This document shows positions 11,462-22,957 of a stretch of 64,000 nucleotides of DNA, piece by piece (within the stretch, counting starts at the first letter, position 1; each line of letters begins with the position of its first letter). The notes under the pieces were generated by a model that did no database searches, was not told the origin of the DNA, and worked only from the letters and a program-made list of their open reading frames with translations. Both the position numbers and the translations under genes were made by a program. Origin of the DNA: Scenedesmus sp. ARA3 (taxonomy: Eukaryota; Chlorophyta; Chlorophyceae; Sphaeropleales; Scenedesmaceae). The stretch is from positions 62,001 to 126,000 of the forward strand of contig RWJK01000514.1 in assembly GCA_004335835.1 (NCBI GenBank). Direction: 5' to 3'.

Positions 11462-12680
11462 GTGTTGTAGGTGTTGAGGGTTGTATAGGCAGCTGTGTTT
11501 GTGTACATGGCCTGTTGGGTAGATGGTTTGCTCAGGGCCGCAATCAGAAATTTGTATCATGTACTGATTTTGCTTGGTAAGTTGATTGAGCTGCACATGC
11601 TCTGCATCATGTCCCCTTGCCGCACTTCCAGCGTGTTGCCAGCTCTAGGGCTGTAGACCCACAGCGCTACACGAGCTGTAAGTGCGCGGTCTCTGGTTGT
11701 TACCCGGCTGGGGCCGAGACCAATATGGTATGCGCCAACAACTCCACCATCATGTCACCAACCCAGCCACACCACCGTGCCAACAGACGTGCGACCAATT
11801 GACGCCGACGAGGAGAGGCAACTACTGCATAGTTTCTCTCTGCCAGCAGCAAAGTGGTGGTCCACGCATGAAAAAGATAGGCAACAATTGACCTAGCAGT
11901 CATTGGCGAATCCTTGCACCACTCCAAGGGTCATCAGCTACAGAATGCACAACAGCAAAAGATGTGCCAATCATCGAAAACTTGATGATGAGTCAAGGTG
12001 GATAAACTGCGCACTTTTGCAGCGCGGCCTGTCAGTCTTCCTTATGCTGCAAACAAGCCTAGTTGTCTCTCAAGGCTGAGGTGGCAGGGCACTAGTGCTT
12101 GGAGTACTCCAAGCAGTGAGGGGACAACGTTTCTGCCATGGCAACGTAGTGTGTCAAACACACGCAACACGCGATACTGGCCAGTATCGCGTGTTGCATG
12201 CTGCATGCCTGGTGAAACACCTGCATCTTGGCAGGTGATGACAACGTGTGTTGCCACCACGGCCGCTGTCAAGGCAAGCATGCAGCAAAATTAGGCTTTG
12301 TGTGGTTTGAGCCACCATCTGTGCCAGCAAAACCATCCAGCTGAGTAGCCCGCTCTCACACTTGAACCTCAACACAACAGCATGCACAGCGTACTGCAAG
12401 GTGCACCCACCTGTAACGTACAAAGGAACAGCTGCAAGTTGCTGTTCAAAAACAAATTCACGCTGCATACAACGGGAATAGGGGATACAAGGGGAATACA
12501 AAGCTGAATAGCAATATGCTATCACAGCAGCCTGTACAGAGGGAAGCCATGCCACGCTACCATCTCTCGCTCAACCCTGCACAACCTGCCTGTCACACAC
12601 ACACCAGCTCAGGTCGTCTGCTTACATGTATCACGAAATATCTGTGTCAACACCACCCAGCTGCCTACTGCCTGCCAATA
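11462..12680. other. Convergent intergenic region
   Basis: Lies between the 3' ends of SPT2 (+) and the F-box gene (-). It should hold both 3' UTRs. Apart from a perfect palindrome (listed separately) I see no gene or repeat. Confidence 0.4.
12164..12197. repeat. Perfect 34-bp palindrome
   Basis: Left arm GCAACACGCGATACTGG is followed with no spacer by its exact reverse complement. It lies in the tail-to-tail intergenic space between SPT2 and the F-box gene and could form a cruciform or, in RNA, a hairpin. Confidence 0.9.
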
Positions 12681-13722
12681 TCAACCCTGCAGAGCTGCCA
12701 GCTGCCGCGTGTGCATCTTCAGCCTGCCCTCTCGTGACTGAATGCCAGCTTGAAGTGTTTTCGCCTCCAGCTGGGACACCCGCTGCTGCTGCTGCAAGCT
12801 GGCCAGCTCTGCCTCCAGCTGCAGGCAACCGGTGCAGCGCAGGCATAATAAGCAGGGCGAGTCAGCTGAGGAAAGCCCTATTCTGCACAAACTACCTTCC
12901 ATGTGCTGCTCCTCACACTTCGACAGCAACTGCAGCAGCACTGACAAGCCCATACACATGGACATCAACCCAATTGCCTGCAGGCGTACCACTCATAGGT
13001 TTGACATGCACAAGCCGAGTCAGACGAGCACATGTGGTATATAAAGAAAGATGTGCGCACTCACGGTGACAGGTGCGGCTTGAACCACCTTGTTGTGGTA
13101 GAGCTGCACACTGCTGAGGTGCCACTGCGTGCTAGATGCCCTAGCCGCCCTTGCATGCTGCAATTGCTTGAGTTGACGCGTGAGCTGCTGCTGTTGCTGC
13201 TGCTCGCTAGCCAGCTTGGCCTTCATCTGCTTCAGGTCCCGCTGCAGTGCTGCTATGTCACTCTGCAACCGATATCGCTGCAGCTTCAACTGCAGCCTGC
13301 GCTCCTTAGCCTCACTGATACACCTGCACATGATGTCCAGGCAGCCTACGTTACAGGTGTCCAACCATGCATGCCACAGCCAGCAAACACCACTGATGAG
13401 CAGGCCTGACATCATGCTGCTGCTCCTGCTGCCGCCGCTGCCCACACACGCGCCATGCGTCTATTGCTGTGCATGGCATTAATGTCACGCACCTTTCACG
13501 GAAAAGCTGCCTGTAGCTGCTGCCTGCAGCTGAGAGAACAGGCACAGTTCCATACTGTTGCTGGTAGCACGCTGCCCAAGCTTGCTCAGCTGTGCAAGCC
13601 ACCCGATTGAGCCGTCTGCACACTCTGGCGCATCGTAGCAGATCCAGATGATTCAGTTGTTCTGTGCATGAAAGTATACATTCCAAGCACGCGTCATCCA
13701 AGCACAGCATGCTGCCCTCCAT
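12681..13722 (-). CDS. F-box and coiled-coil protein
   Basis: Three phase-consistent exons: 13722-13493, 13323-13065, 12977-12681, for 261 residues. Residues of about 5-55 form an F-box (LDDACLECIL, then LDLLRCARVCRRLNRVA), the module that binds Skp1 in SCF ubiquitin ligases. A long coiled coil follows (AKERRLQLKLQRYRLQSDIA, LKQMKAKLASEQQQQQQLTR), then a hydrophobic stretch at the start of exon 3 (GLMSMCMGLSVLLQLL) and another coil (LEAELASLQQQQRVSQLEAK). There is no WD40, LRR or Kelch domain, so the substrate cannot be predicted. The hydrophobic stretch could be a membrane anchor or part of an amphipathic helix. An internal GTAGTT in exon 3 might be a donor, but the frame stays open through it, so I kept one exon. 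Confidence 0.75.
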
Positions 13723-14090
13723 TGAGCTTGCCACAAGGCATTTCCGATCTGAGCAATTGATCAAAAATCTCGTCGCGAAGAAGTGTGGGCATACCATGTG
13801 GTGCTGTTTCTGTGGGCCCATGAATACTTCTCGGCCAGCGGTTTTGTTGACGTTTCGAAGTCAGCGACAGATGGCTGGTGGTGTTTGGCTGAGACATTAA
13901 CATCACTTCAAACAAAGGCGCTTTTCGACTACTACTACGGCGTTTGTGCCACGGTCAAACAAAACAGCAGCAACCACCATCTTGTGCTCCCATTGCGTGT
14001 TTCACTCCTGCGAAGAAGATTGTTGCTCATAAAGGGTCGCAAATACTCTTCAGCTGCGTTTAAAGCTGTGCCGACCAGGAGGGCGTTGTT

Positions 14091-17000
14091 ATGGGCCTGT
14101 TGAGCTTGGGGTGCTCCCCCCGGCTCCCAGTCACAGTGCCGGGCAGCCGAGCGCTACGAACGCAAGGGCGAAATGTGAGATAACATTTGGCTGGACTGCA
14201 TCGTTGCTGGGTCAGGCTGTCATAGCATGCCCTTCACCTTGCCCTGGTCTGCTGCTGCTGCTGTTTCTGTTGCTGCACCAAACAGGTCTGCAGCAGGGCC
14301 ACATCCGGCTACTTTCCGCACCACAGGCTGCATCTCACGTCAGGCGGAGTACCCATTCCTGAGCTATGGACATCTACTGGCACCTTTCAGCGCCGTGCAC
14401 CACGCCTGGCACCTGAACCCAGGACTGGACAGCACAACGCTTACCCACCAGAGCAGCTGGCTGAGTTACTGAGGCCTGAGTCATGGCAGCTGGCGTATGG
14501 CTCAGCTATGCAGGACTTGCAGGCACGGCTGCAGCACCTGTCACAGATACTAGCACAGGCCTACATGCGTGCGAGGCTGCTGTGGCAGCACGTGGTAGCC
14601 AGCTGGCCCGCCTGGACAGCCTCCCTCAAGTACGACGTGGAGTATGTGGTTGAGTATGCCATAGGTGTGCTGCCAGCCTGGCTGGCAACAGTGCGCGCTG
14701 CGCTGCGTGCGGCCTATGATGATGTCAGGGCCACTGCTGCCATGCAGCAGCTGGCCTCCAGCGTGTCCACTGCAGCCAAGGATGTGAGTGTCAACATCAG
14801 GCGACTGCAGCAGGCCGTTGCAGACACCAACCAGCTGGCCAGCAACAGGTGGGTCAGCAAGGGACTGTGCAGTGAAGTTGACACACCTCAGCGCAACTGT
14901 TCAAACAGCTGCGTCAGGTGTGCCCAGTGCTTGGCATCACTGCAGTGCGCATCTGCTGGCCTGTTATTGAGCTGGTAGCAAAAACTGTCCGTGACATGAA
15001 TTTTACTCTTGTGTCTCGACACTGTTATCTGGCACTGGTGCCCCACGTGCATGTTGCAGGCTTGCAGAGTCGCCACCCTTGCAGCAGCTGGTGCGACTGG
15101 CATCAAACCTGGCCAGCAGGGAGAGCAGCGGCGCTGCCACCAATGTTGCCAGGGGGCTCACACACAGCATGGCAGCGCTGACAGCAGCAGAGCTTGCAGT
15201 GAATGCGCCTGTCAGCAGCGCCAGCGACAGCGGCAATGCACGCAGCAGCCCAGTGTTTGCCTGGGGTCGTAATGAGACTGCCGCCATCGCAGAGGTGGCT
15301 GGCCCGCCCAGCAGGCGCAGCAGCAACGACCCCAGCATAGATGGCAGGCTGCAGATGGTGGGCTGGCTGCCCTCAGACCTGCACGCCACCATGTACTCTG
15401 TTGGTGCAGCCGGCAGCTCCAGCCTGCAGCACATGGTGATGGAGCCACTGCAGCAGGCTGGGTTCATCTCTGTGAGTATTCGGCAACAGTGTTCCTGCAG
15501 GATGCTGAGGTCGGCAGTGGCTGCTGTTTGTCATAACATTCGCGTAGATGAAACACAGATTGCTGCTACCTGCATGCTTGTGCTACACCTGCCTGCCAGG
15601 CACGCACGTGCATACCTTGCCCACTTCCTGCACACATAGCTGACTGAGGCTTGCTTGTACGGCCCCTGCTGCCTGCAGAGCTGCGGCCGGGGCCCAACAC
15701 TGGCTGGAGTCATTGCGGCTGCTTCTGTGGTGCTGGCAGGCAGCGTGTACCGCAGCATGCAGCACCAGGCACAGGAGACAGAGGAGCGCCTGCTGCAGCA
15801 AGTGCAGCTGCAGATGAAGGCAGAGAACCTGGCAGCACAGCGCGCGGTGAGAGGCATGCTGCATGCTTGGCTGCCAGGCCCAATCAAGTGCTGGTGACCT
15901 TGGATGTACACTGGTCGTAACTGCATGTTGTGTCGTCTTGCACCTGCTTGCTTTCCTTCAGATGTGACAGCTGCATGCTCTGAATGGCTGACTAGTGCCA
16001 TTCAAGGGATCCTGAATCATGTGCCACCTTCTATGATCCTGCTGCGCAACAATAACAGAGGTTCCGCCGAGCGCTGGATGACAGCCAGGCGCAGTCTGCT
16101 GGCACTGGCGCAGTCGGGCCTTCAGTCAGCATCAGCACACGCCGCCGTGCTCCATCGCCGCCAGACGGTGATGCCTGGGAGGACACGCTGTCCGCCAGCC
16201 CGCTGCTGCCTGCAGCTGGGGCCAATAGCCGCAGCGGCCGGCAGGCTGCTGTGCCGCAGCTGGATGCTGCTGCTGCACGCGAGTACCAGCGCTTCATGGC
16301 TGGCGCGCGTGCAATGGATGTGCCAATGTGGGACAGCCACATGGTGGAAGACCTGCCTAAGGTGGGTTGGGCCGGCAGGTGTTGCTGCAGGAAACCATGC
16401 TGCAACCAGCAGAGCGTGCTGCACTCTGTGACCCCATACTGCAAATGACCTGCTTGTCATTGGCTTGGGAATGTATAATTCAACATATCAAACGCTGACG
16501 CATTGCATGCTCTGGACACCTGCTTGCCATGCGTGCTGCCAGGTTTCCATGAAGGAGATGCAGCGACAGACGCAGAAGATCCGCTCAGCAGCAACAGACC
16601 AGGAGCGCGCTGACATGGAGGATGCAGAGAAGCGCCGCGAGATGGTTGAGCAGCAGCTCAACAGCCAGCTGGCAGATCTGGCAGGCGCACCGCTGGGCCG
16701 CGCAGCACGCGAGGCCTGGCGAAGGGAGCAGCAGGAGATGAAGCAGCAGCAGGAGCAGCAGCGGCTTGCAGAGCAGCAGGCTGGGGGTCGCAGCAGAGGC
16801 GGCAGCCCAGCGAGCAGCGCTAGTGGTGATGCAGGAGACTTCAACCCCTTTGCTGTCAGCGGTGACGCGCGTGCAAAGTGGGATGCAGAGGATCACCTCT
16901 ACTCTGAGCCTGCGCCACGCAAAGGTGGTGGCTTTGGAGGCTTTGGCGGCTTTGGAGGCCGCCAGCAGCAGCAGCAGCAGCCGCAGCAGAGCCAACAGCC

Positions 17001-17901
17001 GCAGGCACGCAGGCGCAAGTTTGCGGACGAGCCTGTAGACAATGGAGCGCTGCAGCCAGCAGCAAGCAGCAGCAGCCCTGGCGCCAGCAGCAGCAGCGGC
17101 CGCGCGGCAAACCTGTCAGGCCAACCTGCAGGACAGCGCCAGCAACAGCAGCAGCAACCTCCAGCTGCTGCACAGGATGGACCTGCTGAGGGCAGCCCTG
17201 AGTGGGAGGCCCAGGCCCGTGCTGAGATGCTGAAGAATGCTGCAGCTAGGAGGGCCAGGCGCCAGCAGATGGTGCAGCAGCAGCCGGCCGTGCAGAGCAG
17301 TACATCCGCACCACAGGTGGCGGTGCCTTCGGGCAGCCAGCCGCAGCAGTCGCGTGGCACAGGCGGTGTTGTTGCAGCTGCTGCTGGTGCTGTAGCCTCC
17401 CGCAGCATACCCAACAACTCATCTCTGCACCGCCCCAAGTGGCCAGGTGCGGACACGATCGCTGCTGTCGCTGCAGTTGCTGGTGCTGCTGCTGATGCAG
17501 CTGCTGAGCCAGCAGCTACCAGCAACGCTGGCAGCGGCGTGTCTGCTGTGCGCATGCAGAATGAGCTGGCGGCTGCTGCCGCTGCTGGTGGCAGCCGGCT
17601 GGCTGCTGCTGCAGCCAAGGATGTGCATGAGGTCATTCCTGCAGCTGTGCCCAGCTCCGGTAGCATGCAGCGCCTGCAGGACTCAGCACCACCTGCCGTG
17701 ACAGCAGCTGCCGCAGTAGATGGCGCAGGTCAGGTCAGGCCCAGCAGCCGCTCCAGCAGCAGGAGCAGCAGCAGGCAAGAGGCTGAGGACGATGAGGTGA
17801 ACCCCTTCGCTGTTGACAGGGCTGCCATCATTGATGACGAGACAGCTTATGAGATTGGCAAGGTCGTTGACGAGGAGACTAAGCGCATCCGGCTGCTCTA
17901 A
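14091..17901 (+). CDS. Unknown, probably plastid-targeted single-pass membrane protein with NPF motifs
   Basis: Six phase-consistent exons (14091-14174, 14286-14848, 15060-15471, 15679-15846, 16059-16361, 16543-17901) give 962 residues. The first exon (MGLLSLGCSPRLPVTVPGSR, then ALRTQGRN) is rich in Ser/Arg with few acidic residues, like an algal transit peptide (inference). A hydrophobic helix, TLAGVIAAASVVLAGSVY, at about residues 359-376 is followed by a coiled coil (QETEERLLQQVQLQMKAEN). The C-terminal half is coiled coil (MKEMQRQTQKIRSAATDQER) and then Gln/Ala/Ser-rich low complexity with a GGFGGFGGFGG tract. DFNPFAV near residue 610 and EVNPFAV near 930 are paired motifs. I recognise no enzymatic domain. 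The real low-complexity length may differ if short introns were missed in the last exon. Confidence 0.72.
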
Positions 17902-19188
17902 GCGGCATGTGCTGCGTGCCTTATGCATGTGCAGTGCTGGGCTGAACGGCGCAGCAGTGGTGGCCAGCTGCTGGAAGGTGCAGTGATGTGTATCTGTCTT
18001 GCTGGCGCTGAAAGGCGCTCAAGCCTGCCTGTTCAGCACAAGCTCTTCAGCTGTATCCACAGCGGTAGCAGCGAGCAAGCAGCTGCAGCTGCCAAACAGT
18101 TGGATAGGCCAGTGTGGTAGTAGCGCAGACTGTGATGTTTGTGGCGTGCATTGTATGCCAGCTGTGACTATGTTAAGACATGGCATGGAGTGGCAGCTCC
18201 ACAGCCTCTTGTACAACGACAACTGATAGTCAGCTGCAGTGAGGCTAGTGGTATATCTGCATGGTGTCAGTTTATTGATGAAACGTAGGTGCTTTTACAG
18301 GCCTGATTGAATTCATCTTTTGATGCATCCATATGCATCTATCAAGTACTGCAGCAGCTGCAGGCATCCAGGGAGCAGATGTAGGGTACAGCGCTGGGAT
18401 TTGGTGCAACCGCAGCCACTGCATTCCTGGCTAAGAGGACCTGAGGAGCTTTGTGATATGTGACAACTTGCATTGCCTTGGGTCGCGTCTACGACTCGCA
18501 TCTGCTGGTGCATTGAGAAGCTTGTGGAAGGCCCTTCCACTGAGTGGTGCATACCATGTCATGCGGTAAACTGCAAGCTTGCAATGTTTTACAATTTTCA
18601 CCGACGCTATCATCAAGACTCACTGCATGCGACCCACACATCGATGTGATATCAGTACCACACAGGGTGCTGCTGAAAATCAGTTGATGTGATGCAGTCA
18701 TGTTACATGCCAACAAAAGTTGTGCCACAGGAGGTGTGGCAGGCTACCTAGGTGAGGCCTCACACGCTGGGAGCAGACAATGTAATAGTACAAACACGGG
18801 CAGCTTGGCTGACTCAGCAGCCACACCCAACCAACCACAAGCACCCAGCCATGTGCATGCACACCACACCAAGTTTCACGGTAATTACCGCAGTTATAAG
18901 TGCTGCTGGTTTGCAAAGTCCCACTTGCTGCACAAGGGCAGCACAAGCTGTGCGGCTGCTCTCCAGAGAGATCTTCTTACCCCTCAAATCTCACGTACTA
19001 TGTATGACAGCCGAAAAAGGAAATGCCCACACATCCATGCCTTGCATTTTCTGCACTGTCAATTCTATCAATGAGCAAAACACTGCTGCTGGTTGGGCAG
19101 CGCTGCATGCAGCACAGCCCCCCTGCAGTGCAATGCGTTCACCCATCGACGTTCAGGCTCGACAGTGCAGCAGTGACCACTACTCTGG
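17902..19188. other. Convergent intergenic region
   Basis: Tail-to-tail space between the plastid-type gene (+) and the OXLD1-like gene (-). I see no coding signal, only scattered frames without splice support. Confidence 0.35.
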
Positions 19189-20122
19189 CTACTGCTGTTG
19201 CTGCTGCTGCTGTTGTTGCTCTTGCTGCTGCTGCAGCTGCCGTTCAAGCTGTTCAAATGCATCCAGCGATGCAGCCGCCAGCTGCTGCTTGGACGCCTTC
19301 TTGCCTGCTGCTGCCTGCTGGGCTGGCAGCTGCAGTGGCAACAAACAACAGGCAGCACCGCCAGTGAGTCGAGCGGTTGAACCATGCAGTGCCAGTGGCA
19401 AGGGCAATGCACAATGTGTGTATAGCGGTACACTGCTGTGAGTGCACTGCAGCATGCACTTTGCTCATCCAGCAGGTGACCTGCTCAGTAGGTTCCCTAT
19501 GACTCGACAGCCTACTCAACACGCAGAGCCAACCATGCACAACCTGCTGACTGGTTCTTCCAAGCATCAGGCATATGATACTGCACAAGCACTGCCGATC
19601 CACACGCGAGCATGTGTGCTGCCGAGCACCGGCCTGCTCACCCCTTGCTGCTGCATGTACTGCATGTAGCGCTTCAGCTCCTGGTTGTAAACCTCCCACA
19701 CACAATGTTCGCATCCACTCTGCAGCAGACGTACAACACAGCAGACATGCTACTGAGCAGCGCCACGTACATGCAGCGGCTGGCTGGTCACCACTCCGAG
19801 CTGCTCACAGGCTGTGAGAGAAGAACAACTGCAATGCGAGTGACAGCCGAGAAAGGTTTCATGATAAGGTTGAAACACTTCCAGGCTAATCTGATTGTCA
19901 TCAACTGCTGGCAGCAATTCTCGAGCGCAGGCTCACCTGGCAGCAGTCCTCAGGCCCAGGCTCTGTTGGGCACACAGGAGCGGCGCTTCCGCCACTACTA
20001 TTGCTGCTGATGCTGCTGGCTGCTGTTGCTAGGTGTCTTCTAGGAGCTACTTCCAGGTTAATAGTTTTGCTGTACACATGCCAGCGCAGGCGCCCAAGGC
20101 AGGCGGAGAGGCAATGGTGCAT
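19189..20122 (-). CDS. Oxidoreductase-like domain protein (OXLD1 family), probably mitochondrial
   Basis: Three phase-consistent exons: 20122-19937, 19719-19642, 19329-19189, for 134 residues. Exon 1 starts MHHCLSACLGRLRWHVYSKT and continues with Arg/Ser/Ala and no acidic cluster, a plausible mitochondrial presequence; an in-frame ATG 48 nt upstream (20170) is a weaker start. The exon 1-2 junction rebuilds the hallmark: GPEDCCQ joined to SGCEHCVWEVYNQEL (Cys60, Cys61, Cys65, Cys68), matching the family pattern DCCxSGCxxCVWDxYxEEL. Exon 3 is a Gln-rich helix (SLDAFEQLERQLQQQQE) ending in poly-Gln. The biochemical function of the family is not established; the Cys cluster suggests metal or redox chemistry. 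Confidence 0.85.
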
Positions 20123-20494
20123 TAAGGTCTGCTGCTGCTCCTCATGCTGCTGCTTCCTGGGTGCAGCCACCGCCGTGCAGCAGCTTGAAAAAAAAGTAGA
20201 AGAAAAGGCTCAATCTTTGACCACGAGTGTTGCTTTATTGGTGCAGAACAGCGTGGGTGTAGGCACAAACCACGTGGGTGACGGGTACAAGAGTCTGGAG
20301 CCGAGCACGGCCTGAGCTGCGACGTCAACAAGTCGAAGACAACGCTCTGAGATTGGAGCGCCTGTTGATTCTCCGGGAAGCCTTCAAGTACGCCCATCGA
20401 CAAACCCTAGGGTGTCTGACAAGTGACTAACTGCGCTGCTGTGCAGTGCTCTCAAAGTTTGTGCAGGCACAGCCAACAATCTGACTATTCAACC

Positions 20495-22189
20495 ATGATA
20501 TCTCACCTAGAGACCGACAGCTCAGTTGGCATGGCAGACCAGCAACAAAAGCAGCAGCCGCAGCAGAAGCAGAAGCATGACAAGCTGAAAGAGGAGCAGC
20601 AGGAGCCACACGTGGATGATCTGGGCTGTGTCAGGGACATAGAGCTCACAGAGGACCACACACTGGTAGGCTCATGTGTGCCGGCTGCCATTGCTTATGC
20701 CTTTGCAGCGCTGCTGATGCACGCCCCTACCAAGCATTTCAAACACACACTCACGTACTATGCATGAATCCTACATATCAATGCTGTACGATGCTTTGAC
20801 CTGCTGCGCCTGCTTCTTGCCGCTGCAGCACGTGGCTGAGCAGCATGGGCTGGCAGATGACTGTGGCTGCGTGGTGTGGGATGCGGCACTCGTGCTTGTC
20901 AACTACCTGGCAAAGCAGGTGGAGCTAGGCAGGCTGGACCTGCGCGGGAAGCGAGTGATAGAGCTGGGGGCAGGCACAGGTGCGGCTCTGTGCCTTTGTA
21001 GTGAAGAAGGAAAGGATTGGACACCTGGATGCATGACTGCATGCATGAATGATGCTTCCTGTGCTGCATGTAGCGTGCCTGGCATGTACCCAGAAGAGAG
21101 GTGCACTGCTGCTGTGCAAACTGCAGCAGCTGCACATGAGCGGCAGGGGCAGTAGAGCGGCTTACAGCAGCGGCAGGCCTTCACTATTCAAGCTACTGCT
21201 GCTCATGCAGGGGTGGTGGGCTTGACTGCAGCTGCACTAGGAGCAGCAGAGGTGCTGCTGACAGACCTGCCGCACCACGTGCAGCACATTAGCGGCAACA
21301 TCAAGGTGAGGCTTGCAGTGGACGAACTTGTTTCCCACATGCCTTTTCTGCTCAGCATATGAAGCTGCAGCATGTGCCCCCTAAGCACAGCCCTGCTCAC
21401 CTCCCCAATCAAACAGCCGTCCGCCATATATCAACGCCGGTCACTGCGTTTGGCTGGTAGTGCTGCACTTGAAGAAGATAGGCTCTCACGCCAGCATCCG
21501 TCAACTGCTCCTGCTCTTGCAGCGCAACGGCCTGCATCACATAGCCACAGCAGCAGTCCTGCAGTGGGGCCAGCAGCCGCTGCCTGCACCCGTGGCCGCG
21601 CCCTATGACATCGTGCTCTGCTCAGACCTAGTGTACCAGCAGCATGCGGTGCAGCAGCTGCTGTCCAGCATGCGTGACCTGGCAGGGCCTGGCAGCGTCA
21701 TTTTCGCCAGCTGTGAGTACAGGGAGGGCGCAGGGCTCGAGGAGATGTGGCGGCTGATGCCTGCCTATGGCTTGCAGGAGGAGCTGGTGAGTGCGCGACA
21801 GCTGTGGTTTGAAAGTTGTTATTTTTGCACAGCAGCAGTAGGCTTGCTCTGCCAGCCAGACACTTGTTTTGGAGATTGTACAGCAAGGATGCTATTTTGT
21901 ATGTTACATTGCAAAGTGCCGGGATCACAGCAGTCCGTGTGTGTCGGGCATGTTGCTGAGCAGGCTACGTCATCATTTTCATAACATATGATGCAGCACA
22001 TCTTCTAAACACATCCATCTTGCTGATCTCGATGCTGATGCGTCATGCTGCTGCTGCTATGCGTGTGACTAGGTGCCTTACACAGACCTGCATGAAGATT
22101 GGTGCAGCCCTGACATACTGGTGTGGAAGATCATCAAGCAGCAGCAGAAGCAAGGGAAGCAAGCTCCAAAGCAAATAGAGCAGCAGTAG
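20495..22189 (+). CDS. METTL21/FAM86-type protein methyltransferase
   Basis: Five phase-consistent exons: 20495-20665, 20829-20979, 21211-21305, 21523-21786, 22073-22189, for 265 residues. The seven-beta-strand methyltransferase fold is clear. VVWDAALVLVNYL precedes AdoMet motif I VIELGAGTG (about residues 100-108). GVVGLTAAALGAAEVLLTDLP follows, with the acidic strand end, then DIVLCSDLVYQQHAV, the D-x-x-Y motif of family-16 lysine methyltransferases. The C-terminus VPYTDLHEDWCSPDILVWKI also fits METTL21-like enzymes. The N-terminus is Gln/Lys-rich and probably disordered. The likely target is a lysine on a chaperone or elongation factor (inference from the family); the exact member cannot be told. 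Confidence 0.85.
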
Positions 22190-22957
22190 CAGCAGGTGCA
22201 GCAGCAGGGGCTGCTCTGTCTACCGTCCTCCTAATGAGGAACATCACGATGCAACTTGGGTCCAGCATGATGGTTGGCAGCTAAAGCGCTGACTGGGCTG
22301 CTGCAGCAGCAGCCGTTGCTGTACAACTCTGCTGGCTGCGCACTCGAGAAGATTCAGCAGTGGCATATGCATGGGTCAGCTCTATGTAGCCTCAGTGCAC
22401 TGCAGGAAGGTGTGTGGCACTGCAGCAGCGATCATGCATTCGCATGGCCCTTCGGCGATTGCCTATGCTCATTGTGTCACTGATGCAGGCGATGGCGTTG
22501 CTGGTGTTCAGCATGTTGGCATGTATCCATGCTGTGTTTCAGAATGTGTTGGATGTGCTGGGGCTGTTTCAAGGGCTGGGCTGTATGCCTGATGTACTGG
22601 CTACACCTGCAGTACATGTACTGCCACAGTCAATTTGCCACCGCATCCACAGCACAGGATGCACTGGCTTGCAAACACATACATGTTCAGTACAAATGCG
22701 CAATGCACTTGACAATGCATGCGCTGCTGCTGCTGTGTTATTAAAATGTGAAACTTGTCGCGTCATTGTGGGTGAGGTTTGGGGTGGGTTTGTTGGTTGT
22801 GGCTGCTGCAGTGGCTACAGCTCCCGGTGCTTTTTCACATTTCAGAGTAACGTATAGTTGTGCTGGCTGGGTGGACAAGGGGACTAGTCATTGATAGCAT
22901 TTACACAGCACACAGCAGCAGGCCCAGCAGAGCTCTGCCTCTACACCGTTTGCGTGC
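22190..22957. promoter_or_regulatory. Upstream region of the E1 gene
   Basis: Holds the 3' UTR of the methyltransferase and the promoter of the E1 gene. No conserved element or RNA gene seen. Confidence 0.3.

Noticed and set aside
18752..19441. Long plus-strand frame over the OXLD1-like gene
   Set aside because: Antisense shadow driven by CTG runs (poly-Cys and Ser); the minus strand has the conserved Cys motif and consistent splice phases.
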